A stretch of 64,000 nucleotides of DNA from assembly GCA_018697195.1 (NCBI GenBank), contig CM031873.1:1724680-1788679 (forward strand). Reading direction: 5' to 3'. The notes beneath the pieces are model-generated. The model had not been told where the DNA came from. It was given only the letters and a program-made list of their open reading frames with translations, and did not search any database. Below, one piece after another: positions 38,981 to 48,769 of this stretch. Source of the DNA: Certhia americana. Taxonomy: Eukaryota; Chordata; Aves; Passeriformes; Certhiidae. Positions within the stretch are counted from its first letter, which is position 1; each line of letters starts with the position of its first letter. The position numbers and the translations under genes were made by a program.

Positions 38981-40659
38981 ATTGTAAAATTACTCTGTCT
39001 CTCTATCTCGGTCATCATTTGACCAGAACAAGCCTTAGCTCATTTTCCTGCCTTTTGCCTTCATTAAAGGAAACATAACATATACCCCCTATTTCTAAAT
39101 ACTCTCATTCAATAACAACCTTTTGGCACCTTTTGGTGAGCAAAGTTCTTAGAAATGTTCTAAAAATCCAAGACCTCCCACATCACCTTTACCCAGGTGC
39201 CTTAAAATAGTTCTGAGGCACCATGAAAGCCATTTGGAGCACACATCTTTTAACTCTTCATTCATTTTCAACACCTCATAACATTCTTTCTGAGTTCTCT
39301 CTGCACTCCAGAGCTCTGAGACACCTGTTCTGGCACTCCTCTCCCTTGCTGAACCTGACTAGTGATGGTTTTGGTGCTGAGATTCCACTTGATCATGGCT
39401 AGGGAAGGTGAAATATGGGAAGGTGAGATATGCTGATGTGAGTTGCAGCTTGAGGATGGGGATCCATTGGTATGATGCTGTTGCCCCAGCAAAAGCCATG
39501 GCTGGTGAACTTCTGGGGAATTTGAGCAGACTGGGGAGACTGGCACTATCACCCCTAAACACTGCATCATCAGGATACAGCCAAAACCAGCAGTGCAGAC
39601 ACTTCACCACATCCTGTCCTGTGTGTCCTTTCCAAGCCAGGCTCAGTTCCTCCAGAAAGGATTTTCCACCAGGGGTCTGGTTATTTAGTATCTGTCCCTG
39701 TACAACTGTGGGCTAATAATTATTTTCTCTTTCTGACATCAATGTTATTCAGGAAGAAAAAGATCTGTAACTCCTGTGCAGCTTTACTCTGTCCCCTGGT
39801 CATTGCCCACACAGCCAGGGAAATCATTTCTTAGGTGTTGTGGCTCATGGTCAGTGAAATAAGAGGGACAAGTCATGAGATTTACAACTGGACCTGGAGT
39901 CCCAGTTAATGCCAAGCCTTGCCTCTTGCAATAACCCCACCTGTACTTACCTAAACATGGCCCTTTTTGGTCACAGGCCTGGTGCTTTGAGTCTGGGTGA
40001 TTTTGCAGATAAATTTAGACTGCAGGATAAATTAAAATTTCTAGCCAGTAGGAGAGTGATGTTCTTGAACAGCCTTCCAAACCGGAAAGTAGGGGCAAGG
40101 AGCCTAGGCTGTTTGTAGATGGAACTTGATAAGTTAATGGAAGGGATTTCATGATATGACAGAAATGATCCCAGAGTGAAAAATTAAGTCATGGGATAAT
40201 GGGCCTTGAATGTTTCTTTTGTTTGTATCTCTGGAAGCATGTGGTTCTTTAGTTCTTGATATTCTTTATTGAACTATGGTTTAACATCCCAAGCTCTGAG
40301 TTGCCTAAAGAAACCACACGTTTTCTTTCCTCCTGGTGCAGCCTTGGCTTTTGGGACAGAGAGAGGAGATTTCATAGCATTTTGGCTGGAGGTGGGATCT
40401 GGATCTGCTGCACTGCTGCTGTTGTGTCAGAGCACTTCTGTGTGCCTGTCTGAGGCACCTTGCCCACAGCAAGATGTTTTCCTGGGCTTGAAGCCTTTTG
40501 CTCTTGGCTGGACTGTCAGGATCATGTGCCTTTTTTCCTTTCTGTATGGGATGAAGTGTGTGCTTACCTGGGTTCACCCAGGAGTTGCACTTTCAATGGT
40601 CCTGTGGGAGCAGGGAGAACAGGTGGATATTTAACTACTTTGGAATCTGAGGGAAAAGG
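38981..40659. other. Noncoding DNA
   Basis: No gene or nameable repeat is seen. Frames of about 100-120 codons (39408-39716, 40269-40634) have no recognisable domain. Confidence 0.5.
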
Positions 40660-40880
40660 CTGAGACAATTGAGGTTGTTCGACCTGGGGAAGAGAAGCTT
40701 TGGGGTGACCTCACTGAGGTCTTTCAGTGCCTGAGGGGAGCTGCAAGGGAGATGGGAAGAGAATATTTACAAGAGTCTGGAGTAACAGGACAAGGAGAAA
40801 TGACCTTAAACTGACAGAGAGTGGGTTTAGATTGGCTATCAGGAAGAAATTCTTACCTGTGAGGATGGTGAGGTTAGTTG
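40660..40880 (+). mobile_element. CR1 LINE fragment, 3' end missing
   Basis: GACCTGGGGAAGAGAAGC near 40681, GACCTCACTGAGGTC near 40708, AACAGGACAAGGAGAAATGA near 40784, TTAAACTGACAGAGAGTGGG near 40806 and TCAGGAAGAAATTCTTACC near 40839 follow the plus-strand CR1 3' region. The usual downstream blocks and terminal repeat are absent. About 75 bp of other sequence separates its end from the LTR at 40955. Confidence 0.85.
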
Positions 40881-40954
40881 TAACAAAGCATTATTCAGAA
40901 AATGGGCTGCTCGGGAGAACTGTGTGGGGCTGTGCTGACCTACGGCAGCACAGA

Positions 40955-41401
40955 TGATGCCTTCAGTTTTAGCTTTTATATTTCCAGACTCTGCCCTGCA
41001 CTGGGGTGTGACTCTGAACTCCACACAAAGTGTCAGCGAGCTCTGCTCACAGCTCAGGCACACACAACAATCCTTTGGCAGCCCCACAACCAAGGACACC
41101 AAAGCTGCAGCCTCAGCCCCAAAAAGTGCAACCAGCAGAGAAGTGAGGAGAGCAAGCTGGCAGGGTGGGACTGCAGAACCTGGAGCTGGAATTGCACAAT
41201 GAAGGCCAAGGTGGAAATGGACCCAAAGTGATCAAAGGGTGAAACTCCTGACTCGGATCCACCTTGGCTCCATCTTGGGTGCAGCCCTGGCCGGGCTCTT
41301 GCCCTGCCCAAGGTGCATCCTTTGAAGGGCTTTTAATAAATCCCTGCTTTATTCTTTTAACTCTGTCCAGACTCTACTCCAGGGAGCTTCTTTGTGCATC
41401 A
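40955..41401 (+). mobile_element. Solo LTR of an endogenous retrovirus, copy 2
   Basis: It begins TGATGC and ends GCATCA, the same perfect inverted ends as copy 1 at 9262-9699, but lies in the opposite orientation. It is 447 bp long. AATAAA at 41335-41340 marks the expected polyadenylation signal. The flanking 4-mers CAGA (40951-40954) and GAGA (41402-41405) differ at one base, so a target duplication is plausible but not perfect. Over roughly the first 345 bases only about three differences from copy 1 are visible. The last 60 bases differ more and contain a 9-bp length difference. No internal retroviral genes are adjacent. Confidence 0.85.
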
Positions 41402-43962
41402 GAGACACTGGAAAGGGAATCCCCTCACAGCACAGGTCCAGTCCAGGTGTGCCCTGCAGTGAAAGCTCCCAGCACTGATGACCTCCATGGGCTTAGTGGG
41501 GAATGAATGTCTCTGGAGTCAAGTGCTGTGGATCAGATCTAAACTGTACATTCTCAATTCTCACTCCCTTTGGACCTGCCATGCAGCTGTGGGCACTTTC
41601 TATTAAATCTTCTCCATATTGAAGTGTATTTTAACGTCACCAATGGACACAAGCAGACAGACTGTGCTCTGGTTTCTCTCAGGGGGTCTCCTAGTAGAAG
41701 TTCTTACCTGGCAGCTCTGTTAAAGTGTGCTGTGGCCATGGATGGCACAGGATGCACACAAAACCTCTGCCTTGGTCTCTCCCACTTATCACCTGGTATT
41801 TTTTGCCTTGTCCATCTGCTGCCTGTGTCAACAGGTGAGGGCAAGAGACAGAGGTCTGGCCAAGAAGAGTTTCACTGAGCAAGGGGTTGACAGGTTCTAC
41901 AAACAAATTAGCAGCTGCTCCTCCTTTTCTGGCCATTTGCTTTCGGGGGTAGCCAAAGGAAGAGCGGTTGTAGGTCACCAGCCTGAAATGCAGAGTTGGA
42001 CATGACCCCTGCCACCAGATATGTTTTTATCCAGGGTTCAGAGCCACAGGCACTTGTCTGGAGAGGTGTCATGGCACCACACACCCAGTGCTTAGGACTG
42101 CTCTGCAGTCTGGCTCAGGTTAGTCCCTGCTGCAGTAGGAACACACCCCGTGGGCACAAATCCTATGCCAGCAGTCTGGGACCTTTCCCAAAGCCCTGCT
42201 GGGTCAGTCTGTGCCCTTTCCCACCCACTGAAAGCTCCTTCTGCCAACCCAAGCTGGCGAGGCCCCACACTGGGCAGCGGGACTGGTCCTGCCTCCAGCC
42301 CCTCTCCTGTTTGACACCCACCCTCATCACTTTATTAATAGTGTTTGTTCCCATGCCGTTTGCTCCTCCTCCTCCTCCTCTGGCATCTGATGAAGAGGCA
42401 TGGGTCCAGTTTGTGCTCATTTTCCATTTCAAATCTCTGCCATGTTTTCTGTCTTTCAGAAAAGTTTTGTTTATTGCGTTTCTAAAATGTAACAAAATAA
42501 GGGAGACAAAGATCAGGCATAACCACAAATGCTGCAAAATTAGGACACAGTTTAATGCTTCAGCCATAACCGAGGACATCAACAGGACCTACAAGAGAAG
42601 CCAAAGCTTTCCTGCAGTTTTCCTGCTGGTAGGGGTGCAAGAGTAACCAGAAGAGCCTTTGGGGTGACCAGCAACAGCTCAACCTGTCTGGTGACCACAG
42701 AGTCATAATCCACATGCAGGAAGAACCTGAACTCTGAGCTGGACTACACAGGACTTCAGCAGATTTTCCTGGGATGCACAAACCCAGAGCTGTGCAATTC
42801 CACGAGAGCAGTCCAAGCAGACCTGGGGCTGGGACAGAAGCTTCCCTGCCCAACACGGAGCTGTGGGACTGCACGGGCTGAGGGACCTCAGCTGGTGTCT
42901 CTTTTCAGGTTCCTCATAAGCAAAACAGCCTTGCAAGAGACACAACCATCTTTCTGTTGGAGGACTCATCAGGCTGATGAGTCCAGAAAAGCTCTCCATA
43001 TTAGTAAGATTTTTTTCTGAGTCTGATGCAGTGTTGTCAGAAAACTCAGCCTGGATTTTTTGGACACTTGTGCCCATGAGTTCAGGTATCTCAGAGTAAG
43101 ACAGGCAAGCCTGTGTCAGGGCCTGGCCTCAAGAATCCCCCACACATCACTGGGATGAGAAACGTTCTCATTTTATAGCTGCCAGAACTGTGACCAGACA
43201 CCAATGTTAATGGCAACAGTGATGCTGACAATGTTAAGTACCAGGGACTTTTCCAGAGACCAGGGATTCCAATCCCACTGGAAAAGCTGAAAGTTTTTTG
43301 TTGTGGTTGGATTTAAAAAAAAATTCTGAAAGCAATATAGTTCCTTTGAATTAGGAGCATGGCTTGTCCTTTGTACCCAGACCAGCTTGCACTGCCACCA
43401 GCAGAAACAGCTCATTGATAAGGGTTTCTAAATTAAAAAGAATCAAATAAAAACAAAATTTAGGAAAAAAAAGTGCAATTCCTCTCAGAAGTTTCGTTCT
43501 GCCAAGGCTGTTGGAGCAGAGCTGTCCCCAGGTGTGCAGAGCACTGTACCTGGTGTCAGCCAGGCCCCACAACCCCAGCATGGAGCACTCATGAGGCAGA
43601 AATTCACAAGATTAGCCTGAAAGCAGTTCTGCAGACAGAACAAGGAACAAGAACAAATCTGAGGCTGATAACTGCTTTTTGAGCCTTTTCAGCATACTTA
43701 GAACGTTACTGCTTATTTTAAGATTTTTAAGTTTATTTTAAGATTACTTTAGGAACTACAAGTATGGTCCAGATTCATAAGATGTTTTATCTAACTCAGA
43801 ACTATCCGCATACATTGTTCAGTAAAGTTCTAACAGTATTTTTAGCAGACTGTTTCACCACAGAAATAACCCTGAGCACAAGAGCAGGGCTAAAGACTGG
43901 TGGAAAATGCCAGGTAGCCTATGTACCACAATCCTTAAATGCCTCTATTCATTGAATAATAT
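41402..43962. other. Noncoding DNA
   Basis: No exon is supported. A (CTC)6 run lies at 42363-42380. The frame at 41996-42646 (+) is 216 codons long but crosses this simple repeat and shows no domain. AT-rich tracts occur at 43300-43460 and 43680-43830. Confidence 0.5.
42363..42380 (+). repeat. (CTC)6 microsatellite
   Basis: Six perfect CTC units are visible. Confidence 0.9.
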
Positions 43963-44270
43963 AATCACAGAATGGTTTGTGTTGGAAGGGACCTTAAAGC
44001 CCATCCATTTCCACTCCCTGCCATGGCAGGGACACCTTCCACTATCCCAGGTCACTCCAAGTCCTGTCCAACCTGGCTTTGGACACTTGCAGGGATGGAG
44101 CAGCAAGGACAACCTGTGCCAGAGCCTCACTATTCTGACAAGGAAGGATTTTTTTCTATTATCTGATCTAACCCTACTCTCTGTCAGTTTGAAGCCATTC
44201 TCCCATGTCTTGTCACTCCAGGCTCTTGTAGAGTCTCTCTCCATCTTTCTTACTTCCTTAATCTTGAGCC
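43963..44270 (-). mobile_element. CR1 LINE 3' fragment
   Basis: The left edge has AATCACAGAATGGTTTGTG. Then come TTGGAAGGGACCTTAAAGCC, CCCTGCCATGGCAGGGACAC, CAAGTCCTGTCCAACCTGG and, further in, CTACTCTCTGTCAGTTTGAA and CATGTCTTGTCACTCCAGGC. These are the reverse complement of the CR1 3' UTR and the region just upstream. It reads leftwards and is 5' truncated. Confidence 0.94.
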
Positions 44271-46322
44271 AAATGCAGGAACAACAGCCCCAGCTGAGAA
44301 AATTTGATGTGCTGATAGTCCAGGGCTGGCCCACAGGCAGGACAAACCTGTGGGTGACTCTGGAGTTTGTGCCATGGCTCAGCCCCCAACCCACCTTCTC
44401 CATCCCCTCTACAGCATTCCTGGGGCTGTAGGGAGTGGGGTTGTAGCTTTGACTTTCTGGGTGTCCCACCTCTGTCTCAGTGTGGAAAGAGGCTGTGAAA
44501 GGGAGAGCAGGCTGCCTGTAGGGACTGGCACAGCAGTCAGGGCTGAGCACAGGGCACTGGGGAAGGTGCTGGAGTCCTCTCAGGGTTGTGCCGTGGAGCT
44601 TTAGACAACACAAACCTGTAGGAAGGCTGAAGTCCCTGCCCTGGGTCTGCCATTCATACCTTCAGTGTTGTTGCCCTGGATAAGGGCTGTACAAAAGCAG
44701 GAGCTGAAGCAGCTGGAGTGCCCAGGCAGCCTCATATCAGCTGGATGGCTTGTCCCCTGACATCCAGAAGCAAAGTTTTACTCTCATGGTTCCTGCAGCT
44801 TCTCTGCCCAGTCAGGCTCTGCACCTTGTCTCAAAGCTTCCATTTTCACCCTCTGTGGATGATTCTGTTTCTCCCCTTTCCCTCTGGGGTGTCTGCTGTG
44901 TGTCTGGAGCATGGGGCAGTGTCCCAGCATTATCGTGGCCATCCATCCCTTACACCACCATCCATCACCCACCCCTGCATGGTGCCAGGAGCTGGGGCTG
45001 CCTCTGTGCCAACACAGAGCCTGTGCCGGGGAGCAGTGGTGCCATAAACATCCTGGAGCTGCTGGCCAAGGCCACACGGCCTGTGGGCAGCTTGGAGCAG
45101 ACATCCACACTGGGAGTTTGGAGGCTGGGAAGGAGATTCAATCCTAAAAACGCCCGGGGGTGCAAACAGCTGGCAAACCTCTCTGAGCACTGGGGTGACA
45201 CTGTGACCAAAGGCTGGGCGGGTTTGCCTCGAGGGAAGATTTCATGGTTCACACGGCTCCGCTGGCACTGCCCCCACGCAGGGGTTGCACAAGAAGCTGC
45301 ACAGGGTGAGCTGTCAGCTTGTGGAAGGTTTCCTTGGTTCGTTTCCTGTTCACTGGGAAAGCCCAATGGATGCAGGCGCTCCCCCTGCCCTGCAGCTCCT
45401 CTCGTGGGGCTGAAGTGGTGAGCAGGTCACCTCTCCAGGGCATGGGAGGAATGTGCAGATCTGTGGGAAAGGGCCCGCGGGCTCCATCGTCCTCAGCACC
45501 ATCACGGGATGGAGCTGTCTGCATCCCTGAGGAGCAGGAGGGAGCTCAGTGAGGGCAATGGTCCAGCAGGGATGTGGTCTGCAAGGCAAACCACGAGACA
45601 ATGGCAGTGGTGTGTGTCTTGGAAGGTCTCAGAGGAGAAAAGGCCTCTTGTCCTGGGTATAGGGGCAAGTGGTCAGAGCTGCCTTGTGCCTTGCCAAACC
45701 TGCCATGGCTCTAAGGAGGACCAGACAGGATTCCTGCAGAGCCTGTGCACAGCAGGACTTGATCAGCATTTGCAACAAGCCAGTGCAAATGTTCACGGGG
45801 TGTTTGCCCCCAGGAATCCAGAGCCACTCTTCCTGCCTGTAAACACCATCTGAAACACACCAAGTCCATGTTTAGTGAGATGGTTTTATCAGCAACATTC
45901 CTGCCAGCAGAAGCCCAGGAATACAGACACGCCACAACAAACACGTGAAGAATTCGATAAGCCTGAACTTCATCTCTGAACCTCTCTCTCCTGGTTTTTC
46001 TCTTTGTGCATTTGAAGTTTTATGGTAGGTCACAATTGCTTAAGAGGCTGCATGTGTATTAAAGCCAAATGTATTTATTTCCACTTCAACCTCCAGCAGA
46101 GCAAATGACAACACAGATTTGGGCAGATTTGGTGGCTCAGATATGAGGAAGTTCAATCTGAGCTTGTTCCCAGCTCGGTGCACACAGGAGTGGAACAGGG
46201 GAAAGGTGAGAAGGTGGAAGGTGAGGGTGAGATAGATGCTGGGCAGGGAAGAAAGCATCAAAGCTGCATCATCATAACCCAAGCAGGGCCCACCCTCATG
46301 AAAGCCTCATTCCTGAAGACAT
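44271..46322. other. Noncoding DNA, GC-rich in part
   Basis: Overlapping frames of 100-220 codons occur on both strands between 44718 and 45600. They are explained by a local rise in GC content. None has a recognisable domain, and none is bordered by a convincing pair of splice sites. Confidence 0.5.
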
Positions 46323-46918
46323 TGTTGCAGCCTGTATTTGTTTCATTTAATTAGCTTATTGTTCAAGTTTTTATCTCAATGGTTTGTTCCCATGTTCTCC
46401 CTGAGTTGATTTATACCTAAAGATGTATTGTCCCCCAAGTTACCCTGTATGGCATTTCCCCAGCCCTTGTTCTGGCACCTTCCCTGACAATCACTGCCAC
46501 CCTGCCCCTTGTTCTGGCACTTTCCCTGTCAATCACTGTGACCCCACCCCTGTTCTGGCACCTTCCATGTCACTCCAATCCTTTGATTGTCCCGCCCTCT
46601 GGGTGTTCCTAGGTGTTTCCTAAACCTTCAGGCCCCATTGGACCTTGTGTCCTGCCCTCTCCTCCCACTTGCCCCCAAGAAATGCTGTAACCCTTTCACT
46701 GCTGATTGTGTTTGGTGCCCACCCCTTGCTCTGTGCTGGATAAAATTCTGAGCACTGCAGCGCTTAGGGCTCTTTGTTCTTGACCCCTTCAACCTGACTA
46801 AACCTCCTGTTGGAGCCTCAGCACTGAAGAGCCTCCTCCTTCTCCTTTACCCACCCCAGACTGTGGTGAGAACCCTTCCACTGCAGAGCAAGCAGCTCTA
46901 AACGTTCAGCTGTGGACA
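46323..46918 (+). mobile_element. Probable LTR with U3 tandem repeats
   Basis: A possible start TGTTGCAG at 46323 and end TGTGGACA at 46918 give TG...CA ends. A 42-bp repeat starts at 46465, 46507 and 46549, in the position of U3 enhancer repeats. A TATA-like GATAAAA sits at 46739-46745. ACTAAA at 46797-46802, one base from AATAAA, is followed by a T/G-rich stretch. The order (repeats, TATA box, polyadenylation-like signal) fits an LTR. No target duplication or primer-binding site is obvious, so the ends are uncertain. It is unrelated to the 9.3 and 41.0 kb LTRs. Confidence 0.45.
46465..46582 (+). repeat. 42-bp tandem repeat, 2.7 copies
   Basis: Units beginning CCTTGTTCTGGCAC recur with a 42-base period. 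The third is shortened by one T and runs out near 46582. Each unit carries an ATCACTG or TCACTCC motif. Confidence 0.85.
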
Positions 46919-47657
46919 GGAACCCCACACCACAGTTTTTTTCCACACTTGGCACAGGCCTGGTGTTCTCTGAGCTAGCCCAGGCTCCAGTGGCCTGCTT
47001 CAGACATTTCTACATCTTAAACAGCCAAGTGCACCTCAGGTTGTTGTGTCCAAGCCTGAACAGGCTACAGGCAGGAGCCAGGGCTCTCAATCCTGCAGAG
47101 GTGCCTCAGGTGCAGCTGCTGGAGATGCTCCATCTCCTATTTTCCTTTCCTTTTGGGGTTGCTAAGGGGAATTTTTGGGACAGCAGTGACACTGCAGGGT
47201 CTGTCCCTGTGTTAGATCCCAGAGGGCTCAAGAGATGTTGGTTTATCTCCAGGGTGTGGCAGATCCTAGCTCTGGTATTTCTGGTACCTTGTCAGGAAGT
47301 TCACTCCTGGAAATGTAGAAAAAAAAAAGTGATCCAGGAACTTGCTTGACATGTGGAGGCCTGAGGTGAAGGGGATTGCTAAGACCTGAACAGTGAATTT
47401 TTCAGTTTAGGAGTTTTCCAGCCAAAAATTAGTTTTCTGCAAGATGAGCCGCTGAAGGCAAAATTGTTTCTCAGGGAGATAAAGTTTTTCCCCACTTCTA
47501 AAAATAATTTTTAATTTCAATGGTTCAGTTCATTTTTCCATAAGAAAAATTTTAAAATGTTAAAAAATAAAAATATTTTAGAATTACCCAATTATCTGCC
47601 ATAGCAGGACAGGCTCCAAACAGTCTGTGGTGTCTGTAGGCACTGCACTGGCTACTT
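46919..47657. other. Noncoding DNA inside the repeat cluster
   Basis: No gene is supported. The part after 47400 is AT-rich with poly-A and poly-T tracts that lead up to the minisatellite. Confidence 0.5.
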
Positions 47658-47916
47658 GGGGGACAGGGAACAGGGTAAGGGGACAGGGAACAGGGTAAGG
47701 GAATGTGGGGAGCAGGGTAAGGGGACATGGGAACAGGGTAAGGAGACAGGGAGCAGGGTAGGGGGACAGGGAACAGGGTAAGGGAATGTGGGGAGCAGGG
47801 TAGGGGGACATGGGAACGGGGTAAGGGACAGAGGAGCAGGGTAAGGGGATGTTGGAGCAGGGTAAGGGACAGGGGAACAGGGTAAGGGACAGAGAAAAGG
47901 GTAAGGGGACATGGAG
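47658..47916 (+). repeat. G-rich minisatellite, about 13 units of 19-22 bp
   Basis: Units of the type GGGGACAGGGAACAGGGTAA repeat about 13 times. Three variants (ACAGGGAAC, AATGTGGGGAGC and ACATGGGAAC types) recur in the same order in two blocks of about four units, which points to a higher-order period of roughly 80 bp. Each unit holds three G runs of three or more, so the plus strand can form G-quadruplexes. Because all frames of the opposite strand are nearly free of stops, several Pro/Tyr/Leu-rich frames run through it. These are artefacts of the repeat. Confidence 0.95.
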
Positions 47917-48081
47917 GGAGGTGTGGTGAGGGATGAGGAGCAGCCTGTCTGTGCTGCTCCATTACCTCCTCAGGAGGGAGTAGTGGGAGATAGGAAGCAT
48001 CCAAAGGTGCCATTCCCTTGTGTCCTGTCCCTGTCCCAGGGAGCAGAGATCAGAGCTGCCCCTTGGGAGGAGCTGTAGCCC

Positions 48082-48175
48082 CCCTGGAGGTATTACCTCA
48101 GGGGGGTAATACCTCCAGGGTATTACCTGTATTAATACCTTAATTACCAGGGTATTAATACCTCCAGGTCCTCTG
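48082..48175. repeat. Palindrome cluster built on GGTATTA/TAATACC
   Basis: A perfect 16-bp inverted repeat pairs 48082-48097 (CCCTGGAGGTATTACC) with 48105-48120 around a 7-base loop. Downstream, the same motif recurs as GGGTATTACC near 48118, TATTAATACC near 48130 and GGTATTAATACCTCC near 48151, giving alternative hairpins. No repeat family is recognised. Confidence 0.9.
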
Positions 48176-48194
48176 CTTCAGTTGGAAAACCCAA

Positions 48195-48610
48195 GTGCCC
48201 TCAGGCACACCTCGTGTGGCCCCTCAAGGCCCCTCAACACCTTCCTGTCCCTCATTCAGATGTTCTCTTAAACCTTTAGATTCTTCTTGGATTGTGGCAT
48301 CCAAAACTGCCCCAGCACTCAAAGTGAGGCCACCCCAGCCCAGAGCAGAGTGGGACAATCCTCTCCCTCCCCTGGCTGCCCTTGCTGGGCCTGATGCCCC
48401 CCAGGACACGGATGTCCCTCCTGGATCAGATCCAACTGGCCATGGACCAGCACCCCCAGGATTCTTTCCATAGCTGCTCTCCAGCCTCTCCTTCCCCAGT
48501 CTGTCCACACATCCAGCACTGCCCCACCACAGTGCAACCTGGTGTTTGTCTCTGTTAAACTTCACATGCTTGGTAGGATCAACCAAGTCCCACCTGGGTC
48601 TTGGTGTGCA
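48195..48610 (-). mobile_element. CR1 LINE internal fragment
   Basis: The plus strand reads GGCATCCAAAACTGCCCCAG near 48296, CAAAGTGAGGCCACCCCAG near 48319, GACCAGCACCCCCAGGATTC near 48445 and CTTCCCCAGTCTGTCCAC near 48491. This is the reverse complement of the region of CR1 that lies upstream of the common 3' UTR fragments. It lacks the terminal 3' part. Confidence 0.85.
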
Positions 48611-48727
48611 AGCATGGTAAGGGGGAAGCAAGTCTGAGCCTCATCCATGCTGCACTGCTTCCTAGGCTGCTCCTTCCAATCCAGGCACATCCCTCCAGAG
48701 CATCTCCAGTGCCCTGCAAGGAATGGA

Positions 48728-48768
48728 GATGTACCATGATGTACCATGTACCACGATGTACCACGATA
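48728..48768 (+). repeat. GATGTACCAT tandem repeat
   Basis: GATGTACCAT occurs at 48728 and 48738, followed by the shortened GTACCAC and a GATGTACCAC copy. It is a short imperfect 10-bp repeat. Confidence 0.85.
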
Positions 48769-48769
48769 G

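Noticed and set aside
42363..42380. Proline run inside a 216-codon frame at 41996-42646
   Set aside because: It is a CTC microsatellite read in a chance frame.
44750..45421. 223-codon plus-strand frame
   Set aside because: It competes with several equally long minus-strand frames in a GC-rich patch and shows no recognisable motif.
46919..47349. Search for a retroviral internal region after the 46.3 kb LTR-like element
   Set aside because: No primer-binding site directly after the proposed end and no gag-like or pol-like motif in any frame.
47552..48013. Overlapping Pro/Tyr/Leu/Ser-rich minus-strand frames
   Set aside because: They exist because the G-rich minisatellite lacks stops on its complement. 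Several frames are open at once, which argues against coding.
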